A DNA stretch of 64,000 nt from Mycolicibacterium chitae (GTDB taxonomy: Bacteria; Actinomycetota; Actinomycetes; Mycobacteriales; Mycobacteriaceae): the NCBI RefSeq assembly GCF_900637205.1, contig NZ_LR134355.1, forward strand, positions 4,154,001 to 4,218,000, in the 5' to 3' direction. The position numbers were made by a program, and so were the translations under genes. Every line of letters starts with the position of its first letter. Positions within the stretch are counted from its first letter, which is position 1. This document shows, piece after piece, positions 51,110-59,870 of this stretch. Under the pieces are notes generated by a model, which saw only the letters and a list, made by a program, of their open reading frames with translations, was not told the origin of the DNA and searched no databases.

Positions 51110-51709
51110 TTATACGCCAACCGTGCGCAGTGCCGCAGGCAAGCTGGGCAGAAAATGCTCGGTGGCGAAGGCCCGGATCTCGTCCTCGGTGTCCAGCGGT
51201 TGCAGGCTCGGCAGCAGCAGCACCATCAGCGAATAGCGCAGGATGGTATCGGCCAGCGCCGCGACGGTCTGCTCCCCCACCCGCTGGGCGAACCCGACCG
51301 GGAAGATGACGTGCAGGGCCGCAACGATTCTGGCCACCGCCGCGGCGTAATGCTCGTGGGCGAGTTCCAGGGCCAGCGCCGGGTCGTCGACGAGCATCCG
51401 GTTGAGCACCCGATGGTCGCGGAACTTCACGATGGCCGCGGTGAACGCCTCGACGTAGACATTCGCCTTTGGCCCAGCGCTTTTGATGTGTTCGGCGATC
51501 TCGCCGAACAGCGTCTCGTTCTCCCGGTCGATCACGGCCGCGACGAGTTCGTCGCGGCCGGCGAAGCGCCGGTAGATGGTGGTGCGGCTGACCTTCGCGC
51601 GGCGGGCGACCTCGTCGAGCGCGACGCGGCGGAAGCCGTGCCGCTCGAACTCGGCCACCGCCGCGTCCAGGATGGCGGCGGTGGCCGTGTCAGCCTTGTT
51701 GCCGACTAT
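51110..51709 (-). CDS. TetR-family regulator, start codon unclear
   Basis: TetR HTH (residues about 10-55: AAILDAAVAEFERHGFRRVALDEVARRAKVSRTTIYRRFAG), then a helical ligand domain ending HFLPSLPAAL. No ATG, GTG or TTG stands in frame at the expected place. The position given uses an ATA that overlaps the MpaB 3 stop. The nearest standard in-frame starts are a GTG at 51811, adding 34 residues inside MpaB 3, and a GTG at 51658 that would cut the first helix. It is translated right after MpaB 3 and probably regulates it. Confidence 0.75.
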   Translation of the reverse strand: MVGNKADTATAAILDAAVAEFERHGFRRVALDEVARRAKVSRTTIYRRFAGRDELVAAVIDRENETLFGEIAEHIKSAGPKANVYVEAFTAAIVKFRDHRVLNRMLVDDPALALELAHEHYAAAVARIVAALHVIFPVGFAQRVGEQTVAALADTILRYSLMVLLLPSLQPLDTEDEIRAFATEHFLPSLPAALRTVGV

Positions 51710-52572
51710 GGCGTGACACCCTCTCGGGCGTAGGCCTTGCAGGCGAACTTGTTGTAGCGCACCGACATCGGCAGTCGACCCCAGATCCAGTTGACCGGCT
51801 TGGAGCGCCACACCGCGGCGAAGCGCTGGTAACGACGCTCCTGCTTGTCGCTCCACGGCAGGTCGAGCATGTCCCGGGCGCGCGGCGGCAGACCGCCGGT
51901 GGTCAGGAAGGCGGCCAGCGGGTTGAACACCGGGGCGACGAGCTTCCAGGCGAGCGGCGAGACTGCCTTGGGCTTGGGGAAGCCCTTGGTGACGTAGCCG
52001 ACGCCGTACTGCGCGGTTTTGTGCGGGACGACGACGGTGTCCATCATCCGGTCCCAGTAGGCGGTGAACTCGGCGTAGTCGGCGGGCAGGATGCTGTCGC
52101 TGACGCCGTAGCGGCGGTACCAGGTCTTGGATTCGGCGTAGATCTGCTCGCGCTCGGCGTCGCTGAGGCGCTTGACGAAGGTGTCGGCGAAGTACAGCAC
52201 CTGCTCGACGAACGTGGCGTGCGCCCAGAAGTAGGTCTCCGGGTTCAGCGCGTGATAGCGGGCGCCGTCGGGCATCTCGCCCTTGATGTCGACGTGGAAG
52301 TCGCGCACGTTGAGCCCGGCGTTGTTCTCGTGCGAGCCGTAGACGGTGTTGAAGATCGGCGGGATGGTGCGCTTGAGGCGTTCGGCCGTGTCGGAGAAGA
52401 ACACCGAGTGGTCCAGGACGCCCTGGCCCAGCTCGGCGAGCATGTTCTGCAGAACGGCCGGGCGCGGGCCGATCAGGTACATCCGGTTGTCGCCGAAGTA
52501 GCGCCAGATCAGTGAGTCGCCGCCCAGGGGCGCGGCGTCGGGCAGCGCTTCGGTGTCCATCAACTCGGTCAT
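51706..52572 (-). CDS. MpaB/rubber-oxygenase family protein (DUF2236), copy 3
   Basis: ATG 52572 (GTG two codons upstream possible) gives 288 residues. Family segments: VFFSDTAERLKRTIPPIF, DFHVDIKGEMPDGARYHALN, YFWAHATFVEQ and WYRRYGVSDS. It shares these with the second MpaB gene at 7457 but has a longer C-terminal part and lies 44 kb away. Predicted heme oxygenase of unknown substrate; forms a unit with TetR downstream and has a palindrome upstream. Confidence 0.78.
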   Translation of the reverse strand: MTELMDTEALPDAAPLGGDSLIWRYFGDNRMYLIGPRPAVLQNMLAELGQGVLDHSVFFSDTAERLKRTIPPIFNTVYGSHENNAGLNVRDFHVDIKGEMPDGARYHALNPETYFWAHATFVEQVLYFADTFVKRLSDAEREQIYAESKTWYRRYGVSDSILPADYAEFTAYWDRMMDTVVVPHKTAQYGVGYVTKGFPKPKAVSPLAWKLVAPVFNPLAAFLTTGGLPPRARDMLDLPWSDKQERRYQRFAAVWRSKPVNWIWGRLPMSVRYNKFACKAYAREGVTP

Positions 52573-52591
52573 GGACACAGTGTTACAGATT

Positions 52592-52607
52592 TTGAACTCT
52601 GTTCCAA
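52592..52607. promoter_or_regulatory. Candidate TetR operator before MpaB 3
   Basis: TTGAACTCTGTTCCAA is an inverted repeat (TTGGAAC/GTTC-type arms, 3-nt spacer, one mismatch), about 20 nt upstream of the start. The AT-rich stretch around it likely contains the promoter. Confidence 0.45.
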
Positions 52608-52623
52608 CCGAGGGTGAGCGGCA

Positions 52624-52860
52624 TCACCGTCGGCGCAGGCGGGCGACCGCGAGGACCGTCAGCACCCCGGCCACGGTCGCCAACGCCAGGGCCAGCGCCA
52701 ACAACGGCGGGTAGTAGCTGATCGACGTGGTCGCGGGCTCGCTGTCCAGCACCGGCGCCACGTCCACGGTGGAATTCGCCGCAAGCCAGCTCACCAGGCA
52801 GCCGACCGCGGCCGCCACCGCCAGGCCCAACTCGACCGCGGCCCGCCGAGCCGAGGTCAA
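52624..52860 (-). CDS. Small membrane protein, two helices
   Basis: A TTG at 52860 overlapping the upstream stop (TTGA) gives 78 residues. Two transmembrane helices (about 8-27 and 50-72) with a short extracytoplasmic loop containing SISYYPP. Coupled to the next membrane gene upstream. Function unknown. Confidence 0.7.
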   Translation of the reverse strand: MTSARRAAVELGLAVAAAVGCLVSWLAANSTVDVAPVLDSEPATTSISYYPPLLALALALATVAGVLTVLAVARLRRR

Positions 52861-53486
52861 GGCCGCCCGCCGGCGTCCGTGCGCTCCTCGATCAGCGGGG
52901 TCAGGGCCTCCCGCAGGGCCGCGTGCTTGCGCGCCCAGGCCTGCACCGTGCGCTTACCGGTCAGCCGCAGGCCGATGCCGGTGCGGCCGCGGGGTACCCC
53001 GGTGAGCTCGCCCAGCGCGCGGGCCGACTGCCACTTCTCCACGGTGGCGCGATCGGTGTCCGGCGCAGGCGGCGGCGCCTGCTCCTCGAAGTCGGCCGGA
53101 TCCAGGCCGGCCTGCTTCATGGCGCGGTTGCTCAGGGCATTGCTGCGATTCAGGATCCTGCCGTCGTAATGCCGACGGCCCCCGTCGAGCGGGGCCGGGT
53201 ACACCTTGACGATCTCGTCGAGGTTCAGCGTCTGGGTGCCCTGACGCAGGTGGGTCCGCGTCAGTTCCACCGAGGTGTGGATCCGGGCGGCCTTGACCTG
53301 CAGCGCGACGAAGCCCGTCACCAGCACCAGGAACGCGATCGGCACCACCCACTGCACACCGGCGCCGCTGCTCAGCTGGATCGCCAGCATTGCGCCCGCG
53401 GCCACGGGCCCGGCCAGCAGCCACGCCCAACTCGCGCCGTTCTCGGCGAACAGGATCTCCTCGGTAGGGTCGTCCAGCTCAGCCAT
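52857..53486 (-). CDS. Membrane protein, position of Rv0513
   Basis: ATG 53486 gives 209 residues and overlaps the preceding gene by 8 nt. Two transmembrane helices (about 20-36 and 43-62), then a cytoplasmic domain with LTRTHLRQGTQTLNLDEIVKVYP and a basic C-terminus. No catalytic motif is seen. It lies in a small operon following hemB, as in M. tuberculosis. Confidence 0.75.
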   Translation of the reverse strand: MAELDDPTEEILFAENGASWAWLLAGPVAAGAMLAIQLSSGAGVQWVVPIAFLVLVTGFVALQVKAARIHTSVELTRTHLRQGTQTLNLDEIVKVYPAPLDGGRRHYDGRILNRSNALSNRAMKQAGLDPADFEEQAPPPAPDTDRATVEKWQSARALGELTGVPRGRTGIGLRLTGKRTVQAWARKHAALREALTPLIEERTDAGGRP

Positions 53487-53934
53487 CAAGGTCCTCCGTC
53501 CGGGTCGCCGCGGGCGTGAACCATCCGGTCGCCGCGGGCCTGCGCAGCAGCATGACCGCGACGATCAGCGGCAGCATCGACAGCAGGGCGATCATGTTGG
53601 TGCCGACCAGCAGCGACAGCACCGCGACCAGCACGATGCCGGCCAGCGACAGCGCCACCGTCGCGCGGCGGAACCGCTCGTCGCGGGTGCGGGTCTTGCT
53701 GGCGACGAAGGCCAGCGCAAGCCCGGCCACCAGGCAGAACACCCCGGCCCCGCGGTGCAGCGTCAGGTAGTCGTTCAACGCCTCGTCGGACATCGACTCG
53801 TCGGCCACCGACCGCACCGTCTCGAACTTCAGGGTGATCGACATCAGGCCGCCGAAGATCAGCAGCACCGCGCCGCCCAGCACCAGCCAGACACCGACAT
53901 CGACAACGCGGGGACGCGCCTGTGGATCAGTCAT
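53479..53934 (-). CDS. Four-helix membrane protein
   Basis: ATG 53934 gives 151 residues with four hydrophobic helices (about 14-34, 62-80, 90-108 and 110-130) and short loops. No recognised domain. It is in the same run of minus-strand genes after hemB. Confidence 0.72.
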   Translation of the reverse strand: MTDPQARPRVVDVGVWLVLGGAVLLIFGGLMSITLKFETVRSVADESMSDEALNDYLTLHRGAGVFCLVAGLALAFVASKTRTRDERFRRATVALSLAGIVLVAVLSLLVGTNMIALLSMLPLIVAVMLLRRPAATGWFTPAATRTEDLDG

Positions 53935-53957
53935 CGCCGGTCAGCCTAGCGCGGGCC

Positions 53958-54356
53958 TCACCGCGTGAAGTAGGCGTGCGAATCCCGGCGATGCAGCAGA
54001 TAGATGCCGCCGGCCGTCAGCACCGCGCCGAAGATCCCGGTCACCGCGTAGATCAGCGCGCCGGTCTCGGAGCGCTCCGTGACGAACAGGTTCACCGCCA
54101 CGTACATGATCGAACTCAGTCCCCCGGCGGTCAGCACGGTGCGGGCCCAGCGGTACCCGGCGCGCATCAGCACCAGGAACGTGACGACGACCGCGACGAG
54201 AATGATCACCACGAACACCGCCGCGGCGATGACGATCGGCACCCCGGTCGGCGCGGTCGCGATGTCGGTGAGGAAACCGACCACCAGCAGCGGCAGCGCC
54301 GCCACCCACAACCAGAAAGCGGTGTCGACGTCCTCGGGACGACTCGGCGTCGTCAC
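53958..54356 (-). CDS. Four-helix membrane protein coupled to hemB
   Basis: A GTG at 54356 overlapping the hemB stop (GTGA) gives 132 residues. Four transmembrane helices (about 14-30, 36-62, 73-92 and 101-120). Coupling to hemB suggests a shared transcript, but nothing in the sequence shows a heme role. Confidence 0.75.
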   Translation of the reverse strand: MTTPSRPEDVDTAFWLWVAALPLLVVGFLTDIATAPTGVPIVIAAAVFVVIILVAVVVTFLVLMRAGYRWARTVLTAGGLSSIMYVAVNLFVTERSETGALIYAVTGIFGAVLTAGGIYLLHRRDSHAYFTR

Positions 54357-55333
54357 GCCAGCCAACCGGCGACATCGGCCGCCCAGTAGGTCAACACGAT
54401 GTCCGCACCGGCGCGGCGGATGCTGATCAGCGACTCGAGGGCCGCGGCCGGACCGTCCACCCAACCGTTGGCGGCCGCGGCGGAGATCATCGAGTACTCC
54501 CCCGAGACCTGGTAGGCCGCCACCGGGACCGGCGACACCTCGGCGGCCGCGGCCACCACGTCCAGGTAGGCCATCGCCGGTTTCACCATCACCATGTCGG
54601 CGCCCTCGGCGATGTCGAGTTCGATCTCGTGCACCGCCTCGCGGCCGTTGCCGGCGTCCTGCTGGTAGGTGCGCCGATCCCCGGACAGGCTCGAGCCCAC
54701 GGCCTCCCGGAACGGTCCGTAGAAGGCCGAGGCGAACTTGGCCGCGTAGGCCAGGATGACGACTTCCGTGTGCCCGGCGGCGTCGAGTCCGTCGCGGATG
54801 GCCCCCACCTGACCGTCCATCATGCCGCTGGGCCCCACCACGTGGGCACCCGAGTCGGCTTGGGCCACCGCGAGTTTCACGTACTGCTCGTTAGTGGCGT
54901 CGTTGTCGACGCGGCCCGCGGCGTCCAGGACGCCGCAGTGGCCGTGATCGGTGAACTCGTCGAGGCAGGTGTCGGCCATCAGCACGGTGGCATCGCCGAG
55001 ATCCGCGGCCAGGTCCCGCAGGGCCACGTTCAGGATGCCGTCGGCGTGCGCCCCCACCGACCCGGCGGCGTCCTTGTCCTCGTCGCGCGGGACCCCGAAC
55101 AACATCAGGCCCCCGACGCCGGCGTCGACCGCGGCGGCGGCCGCCGCCCGCAGCGAGTCGCGGGTGTGCTGCACCACCCCGGGCATCGAAGCGATGGGCC
55201 GCGGTGCGTCGATGCCGTCGGCGACGAACATCGGCAACACCAGATGCCTTGGCTCCAGCGAGGTTTCGGCAACCAGACGGCGCAGCGCCGGCGTCGACCG
55301 CAGTCGGCGCGGACGCACCCGGGGATAGCTCAT
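54353..55333 (-). CDS. hemB: Porphobilinogen synthase (delta-aminolevulinate dehydratase)
   Basis: ATG 55333, with AGGAGA about 3 nt away, gives 326 residues. Schiff-base Lys199 (AYAAKFASAFYGPFR) and Lys251 (MVMVKPAMAYLD). The metal loop reads MADTCLDEFTDHGHCG: two of the three zinc Cys are present (123, 133), while the middle one is Asp125, a mixed site between the zinc and magnesium types. It joins two aminolevulinates to porphobilinogen. It follows hemD by 19 nt. Confidence 0.96.
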   Translation of the reverse strand: MSYPRVRPRRLRSTPALRRLVAETSLEPRHLVLPMFVADGIDAPRPIASMPGVVQHTRDSLRAAAAAAVDAGVGGLMLFGVPRDEDKDAAGSVGAHADGILNVALRDLAADLGDATVLMADTCLDEFTDHGHCGVLDAAGRVDNDATNEQYVKLAVAQADSGAHVVGPSGMMDGQVGAIRDGLDAAGHTEVVILAYAAKFASAFYGPFREAVGSSLSGDRRTYQQDAGNGREAVHEIELDIAEGADMVMVKPAMAYLDVVAAAAEVSPVPVAAYQVSGEYSMISAAAANGWVDGPAAALESLISIRRAGADIVLTYWAADVAGWLA

Positions 55334-55352
55334 GCGTCTCCTGACGAGCGCG

Positions 55353-57020
55353 CTAGCGCCGGCGGCTCTTCTTACGCGGCGGCGGCAGCGCACCCTCGGC
55401 GCGCAACCGGGCGGCGTGTTCGGCCAGCGCCTCGACCAGCGGTCCCACCGCGGCGGTCTCGGGCTGCACGTCCACCCGCAGGCCGAACTCCGTGGCCGTC
55501 TCGGCGGTCTTGGGCCCGATGCACGCAACGATGGTGCGGGCGTGCGGCTTTCCCGCGATGCCGACCAGGTTGCGGACCGTCGAGCTGGAGGTGAAGCAGA
55601 CCGCGTCGAAACCACCGGTCTTGATCAGCTCGCGGGTCTGCGCCGGCGGCGGGGCGGCCCGCACCGTGCGGTAGGCCGTCACGTCCTCGATCTCCCAGCC
55701 CCGCTCGCGTAGGCCCTCGGCCAGCGTTTCGGTGGCAATGTCGGCGCGCGGCAACAACACCCGGTTCACCGGATCGAAAACGTCGTCGTACGGCGGGAAG
55801 TCGTCGAGCAGGCCCAGCGAGGACTGCTCACCCGAGGGCACCAGCTCGGGGCTGATCCCGAACGCGCGCACCCGATCCGCGGTGGCCTCGCCCACGCAGG
55901 CGATCTTCACGCCGGAGAACGCGCGGGCGTCCAGACCGAACTCGCCGAACTTCTCCCAGACGGCGCGCACCGCGTTGGTGGAGGTGAACACCACCCACTG
56001 GTAGCGACCGTCGACCAGGCCCTTGACCGCGCGCTCCATCTGCGCGGGGCTGCGCGGCGGCTCGACGGCGATGGTCGGCACCTCGACGGGGGTGGCCCCG
56101 TGGGTGACCAGACGGTCGCTCATCTCCCCGGCCTGCTCCTTGGTGCGCGGCACCAGCACGGTCCAGCCGTACAGCGCCCGGCTCTCCCACCAGTTCAGCT
56201 TGGCGCGGTGCGCCACGGTGCGGCCGATGGTGACCACGAGCGGACCGGTGAGCGGACCGGCCGGATCGGTGCCGCCGATGGCGGCCCGGTCGGTCAGCCC
56301 CGACAGCACGGTTTCCACGCTGCGCTGCGCGCAGGTGGTGCCCTGCGCGGTGACCACGCAGGGGGTGTTCTCGGCCAGGCCGAACTCGATCAGCGTGCGC
56401 GCCGAATCCGCCAGGTGCTGCGGGGTGGCGTGCAGGATCAGCGGTCCCGGCGCCGCGGCCAGCGCGGCCCAGTCGACCTCGGGGGCGCGCACGTCGGCGA
56501 CAGTGTGCGAGGAGCCCAGCGGCAGCCCGGCGTAGGTGGGTACCGCGGTGGACGCCGGCAGGCCCGGGATGATCTCGAAGACCATCTGCGCCTTGGCAAC
56601 GGCGTTGACCTCGGCCAGCACCGAATCGACCGACAGCGGGTCACCGGCGACCAACCGGAGGACGTCGACGCCGGTCTTGGCCTCGCTGATCAGGGTCTTG
56701 GCGACCTCGGCCGGATCGCCGAGCGCGGGCCGGATGTCCGGTCCGATCTTCACCACCGGCGGCGCGGTCTCGTCCTTGGCCGGTGCCTGACCGTTCTTCT
56801 CGGGAGATCCCTTGGGTTCGGGAGCCGGTGCGGGTCCCACCGCGGGCGGCAACTCCAACCCCACCACCGACAGCACCGGATCCGGCACATCGGGGTCGGT
56901 GAAGACCAGTGCGGCGTTGACCAGCACGCCCCGAGCCCGCGTCGTCAGCAGGCCCGGATCACCCGGACCCGAGCCGACGAACATGATGCGCCCCGGCTTC
57001 GGCTTACGCCCTCGAGTCAT
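55353..57020 (-). CDS. hemD: HemD: uroporphyrinogen-III synthase fused to a methyltransferase-like domain
   Basis: ATG 57020 with AGGAG gives 555 residues. Residues 10-270 resemble uroporphyrinogen-III C-methyltransferase: RIMFVGSGPGDPGLL, RLVAGDPLSVDS, IIPGLPASTAVPTYAGLPLG. They are interrupted near 65-90 by a Pro/Lys-rich insert. Residues 300-540 are the U3 synthase: VLVPRTKEQAGEMSDRL, VVFTSTNAVRAVWEKF, CVGEATADRVRAFG, CFTSSSTVRNLV. It closes the tetrapyrrole ring; the first domain may also methylate it toward siroheme or B12. This fusion is the normal mycobacterial form. Confidence 0.93.
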   Translation of the reverse strand: MTRGRKPKPGRIMFVGSGPGDPGLLTTRARGVLVNAALVFTDPDVPDPVLSVVGLELPPAVGPAPAPEPKGSPEKNGQAPAKDETAPPVVKIGPDIRPALGDPAEVAKTLISEAKTGVDVLRLVAGDPLSVDSVLAEVNAVAKAQMVFEIIPGLPASTAVPTYAGLPLGSSHTVADVRAPEVDWAALAAAPGPLILHATPQHLADSARTLIEFGLAENTPCVVTAQGTTCAQRSVETVLSGLTDRAAIGGTDPAGPLTGPLVVTIGRTVAHRAKLNWWESRALYGWTVLVPRTKEQAGEMSDRLVTHGATPVEVPTIAVEPPRSPAQMERAVKGLVDGRYQWVVFTSTNAVRAVWEKFGEFGLDARAFSGVKIACVGEATADRVRAFGISPELVPSGEQSSLGLLDDFPPYDDVFDPVNRVLLPRADIATETLAEGLRERGWEIEDVTAYRTVRAAPPPAQTRELIKTGGFDAVCFTSSSTVRNLVGIAGKPHARTIVACIGPKTAETATEFGLRVDVQPETAAVGPLVEALAEHAARLRAEGALPPPRKKSRRR

Positions 57021-57054
57021 CTGCAAACTCCTGCCCTTCCAGGCTTCGTGGCCG

Positions 57055-58020
57055 TCAGTGACCCAACAGTTCGCGCGCACCCAGCTCGAATAACTCCTCG
57101 GTCACCGAGAGCCCCAGCTCCCGTGCCCGATCGGCAGGCCCGATACCGGACGCGCGGATCACGTCGGATCCGTCCACCGCCGCCACGCAACCGCGCAACG
57201 ACAGTTCGTCGAAGACGTTGCCGTCCTCATCGATCGACTCGACCACTTCCGCGATCGCGCCGACCGGTGCGGAACAACCCGCCTCCATTTCGGCGAGCAG
57301 GACACGCTCTGCGGTGATTGCTGCGTGCGTATCGGCGTCGTTCAACTCCGCCAACACTTGCGCCAACGCGGTATCACCGGCACGGCATTCGATCGCCAGA
57401 GCCCCCTGAGCCGGTGCCGGCAACATCTGTACCGGCTCCAGCGTTTCGGTGACTGCGTCGAGGCGTCCGATTCGGGAGAGTCCCGCCTTGGCCACCACGA
57501 TGGCGTCGAGTTCGCCGCTGCTTACCCTGTTCAACCTGGTATCTAGGTTGCCTCGTAGGGGGCGAATTTCCAAACCGAGACCCAGTGCTCTAAGCTGTGC
57601 CCCCCGCCGCACGGATGACGTGCCGATCGTGGAGCCGGCCGGCAACTCGCCCAGCACCAGCCCATCGCGTGCCACCAGCGCATCTCGCGGATCTTCGCGG
57701 CGCGGGACGGCCGGAATCTGGAACCGGGGGTCGTACGCCGTCGGGATGTCCTTGTAGGAGTGCACGGCGGCGTCGACGCGCCCGTCGGCGATCGCCTCCC
57801 GCAGGGCGGCGGTGAACACCCCGACGCCGATCTCGGCGATCGGTGCCGACGAGAGGTCCCCGTCGGTGGCGATGATCACCAGTTCGGCGGGATGTCCGCG
57901 TTCGATCAGGGCGTCCCGGATGGTGCCGGCCTGCGTGGTCGCCAACAGGCTGCCGCGGGTGCCGATCCGGATCACGTTGGACTGCGAGGACTGCGAATGT
58001 GTTTGCGAGGTACTTTCCAA
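57055..58020 (-). CDS. hemC: Hydroxymethylbilane synthase
   Basis: A TTG at 58020 gives 321 residues. Motifs: IGTRGSLLATTQAG, HSYKDIPT, GTSSVRRGAQL, PLRGNLDTRLN and the dipyrromethane-cofactor Cys249 in EMEAGCSAPVGA. It polymerises four porphobilinogens. It starts 1 nt after the hemA stop. Confidence 0.95.
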   Translation of the reverse strand: MESTSQTHSQSSQSNVIRIGTRGSLLATTQAGTIRDALIERGHPAELVIIATDGDLSSAPIAEIGVGVFTAALREAIADGRVDAAVHSYKDIPTAYDPRFQIPAVPRREDPRDALVARDGLVLGELPAGSTIGTSSVRRGAQLRALGLGLEIRPLRGNLDTRLNRVSSGELDAIVVAKAGLSRIGRLDAVTETLEPVQMLPAPAQGALAIECRAGDTALAQVLAELNDADTHAAITAERVLLAEMEAGCSAPVGAIAEVVESIDEDGNVFDELSLRGCVAAVDGSDVIRASGIGPADRARELGLSVTEELFELGARELLGH

Positions 58021-58021
58021 G

Positions 58022-59392
58022 CTACTCGGATGGTTCGGTCAGGGGGTCGAGATCCGTTGCCACCAAAGGCAATTCGGTCGCGCCGGCAACCGCGTCGACG
58101 GCGGTCGGGTCGAGCTCGAAGAGCTCCCGCAACGCCTCGGCGTAGCTGTCGCCGCCCGGCGCGCTGGCGAGCTGTTTGACCCGGACGGTGGGCGCGTGCA
58201 GCAGCTTGTCGACCACCCGTCGCACCGTGCGGGCCACCTCGTCACGGTGCGACGAGTCCAGGCTCGGCAGCCGGTTGTCCAGCCGCAGCAGTTCGGCCTC
58301 CACGACGTCGGCGGCGCGTTGTCGCAACGCCGTCACGGTCGGGGTGACCTCGGCCATCCGCTGACCGGCCAGATACGTCGCCAGTTCGGTGGCCACGATC
58401 GAGCGGGCCGCATCGGCGTCGGCGGAGGCCGCCCGCGCCGAGGGCTCGCGCTGGATGCGGTCCATGTCGACGACCCAGACGCCCGGCAGGCCGCTGACCG
58501 CCGGGTCCACGTCCCGGGGCATCCCGAGGTCGCAGACGACCAACGGGCGCGGGTTGCTGCCACCGCCGTTGCGCTTGGCCAGCGCGTTGTGCATGTCGGC
58601 CAGCGAGACCACCGGGCGCACCGCACCGGTGCTGCTGATCACCACGTCGACGTCGACGAGCGCGGCCGGCAGGTCGTCGAGGCTCATCGCGGTGGCCTGC
58701 ACGCCCTGCTCGCGCAGGTTGGCCGCCAGGCGCTGGGCCCGCGGCACCGACCGGTTGACGACGTGCACGGTGCTGATGCCGGCGCGCACCAGGTGCGCAC
58801 CCGAGAGGGCGCCCATCGAACCGGCGCCCACCACCGCGGCCGTCCGGCCCGCCAGGCCGCTCAGTCGGCTCTCGGCCATGCCGAGCGCCACGGAGACCAC
58901 GGAGGCGCCCGCGGCGTCGATCCCGGTCTCGGAGTGCACCCGCTTGCCCACCGAGAGGGCGCGCTGGGAAAGTTCGTGCAGCGTGCGTCCCACGCTGCGG
59001 TTGGCCTCGGCGGTCGCGTAGGCGCGGCGCACCTGGCCGAGCACCTGGGCCTCGCCGATCACGGCCGAATCGAGGCCCGAAGCCACCGAGAACAGGTGCT
59101 CGACGGCGGCCTCGGCGTAGCGGACGTAGGCGTACTTGGTCAGATCCCCCATCGGCATGCCGGACTGGTCGGCGAGCACCTGGCCGATCGCGGACAGGCC
59201 GCCGTGGAACGCCTCGACCACGGCGTAGACCTCGACGCGGTTACAGGTCGAGAGCACCATGGCCTCGCTCACCAGCGGCGACTCGAGCACCCGATCGATG
59301 ATCTTGGCCTGATCGGACTCATCGGTCGCCAATTGCTCGAGCACGGGCACCGGCGCACTGCGGTGCGACACCCCGAATAGCAGGACGCTCAC
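58022..59392 (-). CDS. hemA: Glutamyl-tRNA reductase
   Basis: GTG 59392 gives 456 residues. Catalytic Cys50 in VLSTCNRVEVYAV, NADPH site VVGAGSMGALS and dimerisation helices at the end. It is the first step of the C5 heme route, feeding HemL. The 140-bp region upstream carries an inverted repeat and probably the operon promoter. Confidence 0.96.
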   Translation of the reverse strand: MSVLLFGVSHRSAPVPVLEQLATDESDQAKIIDRVLESPLVSEAMVLSTCNRVEVYAVVEAFHGGLSAIGQVLADQSGMPMGDLTKYAYVRYAEAAVEHLFSVASGLDSAVIGEAQVLGQVRRAYATAEANRSVGRTLHELSQRALSVGKRVHSETGIDAAGASVVSVALGMAESRLSGLAGRTAAVVGAGSMGALSGAHLVRAGISTVHVVNRSVPRAQRLAANLREQGVQATAMSLDDLPAALVDVDVVISSTGAVRPVVSLADMHNALAKRNGGGSNPRPLVVCDLGMPRDVDPAVSGLPGVWVVDMDRIQREPSARAASADADAARSIVATELATYLAGQRMAEVTPTVTALRQRAADVVEAELLRLDNRLPSLDSSHRDEVARTVRRVVDKLLHAPTVRVKQLASAPGGDSYAEALRELFELDPTAVDAVAGATELPLVATDLDPLTEPSE

Positions 59393-59473
59393 AGCACCGC
59401 CTCAGTCACCAACCGAGCACTCACCCAGCACGCTCCCTTGCCGCTATCAGGTGAAGAAAATACAGCTCATTCT

Positions 59474-59489
59474 GGCTACAACCGTAGCC
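59474..59489. promoter_or_regulatory. Inverted repeat between the glutaredoxin-like gene and hemA
   Basis: GGCTAC-AACC-GTAGCC has perfect 6-bp arms with a 4-nt loop. It is 82 nt upstream of hemA and 45 nt after the glutaredoxin-like stop. It could be a weak terminator or an operator for hemA; the sequence does not decide. Confidence 0.4.
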
Positions 59490-59533
59490 GCCCACCTGCG
59501 AACTAACCAAATTATCAGGTCTGGCCAGCGACG

Positions 59534-59815
59534 TCACGGCGCGTCGCGGCGTGCAGCCAGGTCGCGACGCAGCCGCGGCTCGTCGACCTCCCAGTAACTG
59601 TGCTCGGCGCCGTCGAGCAGCACCACCGGCAGCCGATCGCCGTACTCGGCGCGCAACGCGGGGTCGCCCGCCGCGGCGGCCTCGTCGACGTCGACGGTGC
59701 TCAGCTCGAACTCCAGCTCGGTGGCCAACCCCGCCAACTGCTCGCCGAGGCGATGGCAGATCTCACACCCGGACCGGACCAGCAGGCAGACCTGCGCGGC
59801 GCTCATCCGCCGCAT
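59534..59815 (-). CDS. Glutaredoxin-like protein (Rv0508 type)
   Basis: 93 residues from ATG 59815; an ATG three codons in is the alternative. Thioredoxin fold with RSGCEICHRL (CxxC) and the cis-Pro region RLPVVLLDGAE. It lies just upstream of hemA, as Rv0508 does, and is divergent from the HAD gene (55-bp gap). Confidence 0.88.
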   Translation of the reverse strand: MRRMSAAQVCLLVRSGCEICHRLGEQLAGLATELEFELSTVDVDEAAAAGDPALRAEYGDRLPVVLLDGAEHSYWEVDEPRLRRDLAARRDAP

Positions 59816-59870
59816 TGTGGCACTTGGATAGGGTGACCGGGCAAGTACTCGAAGTACAGGGGGTGTCCGT

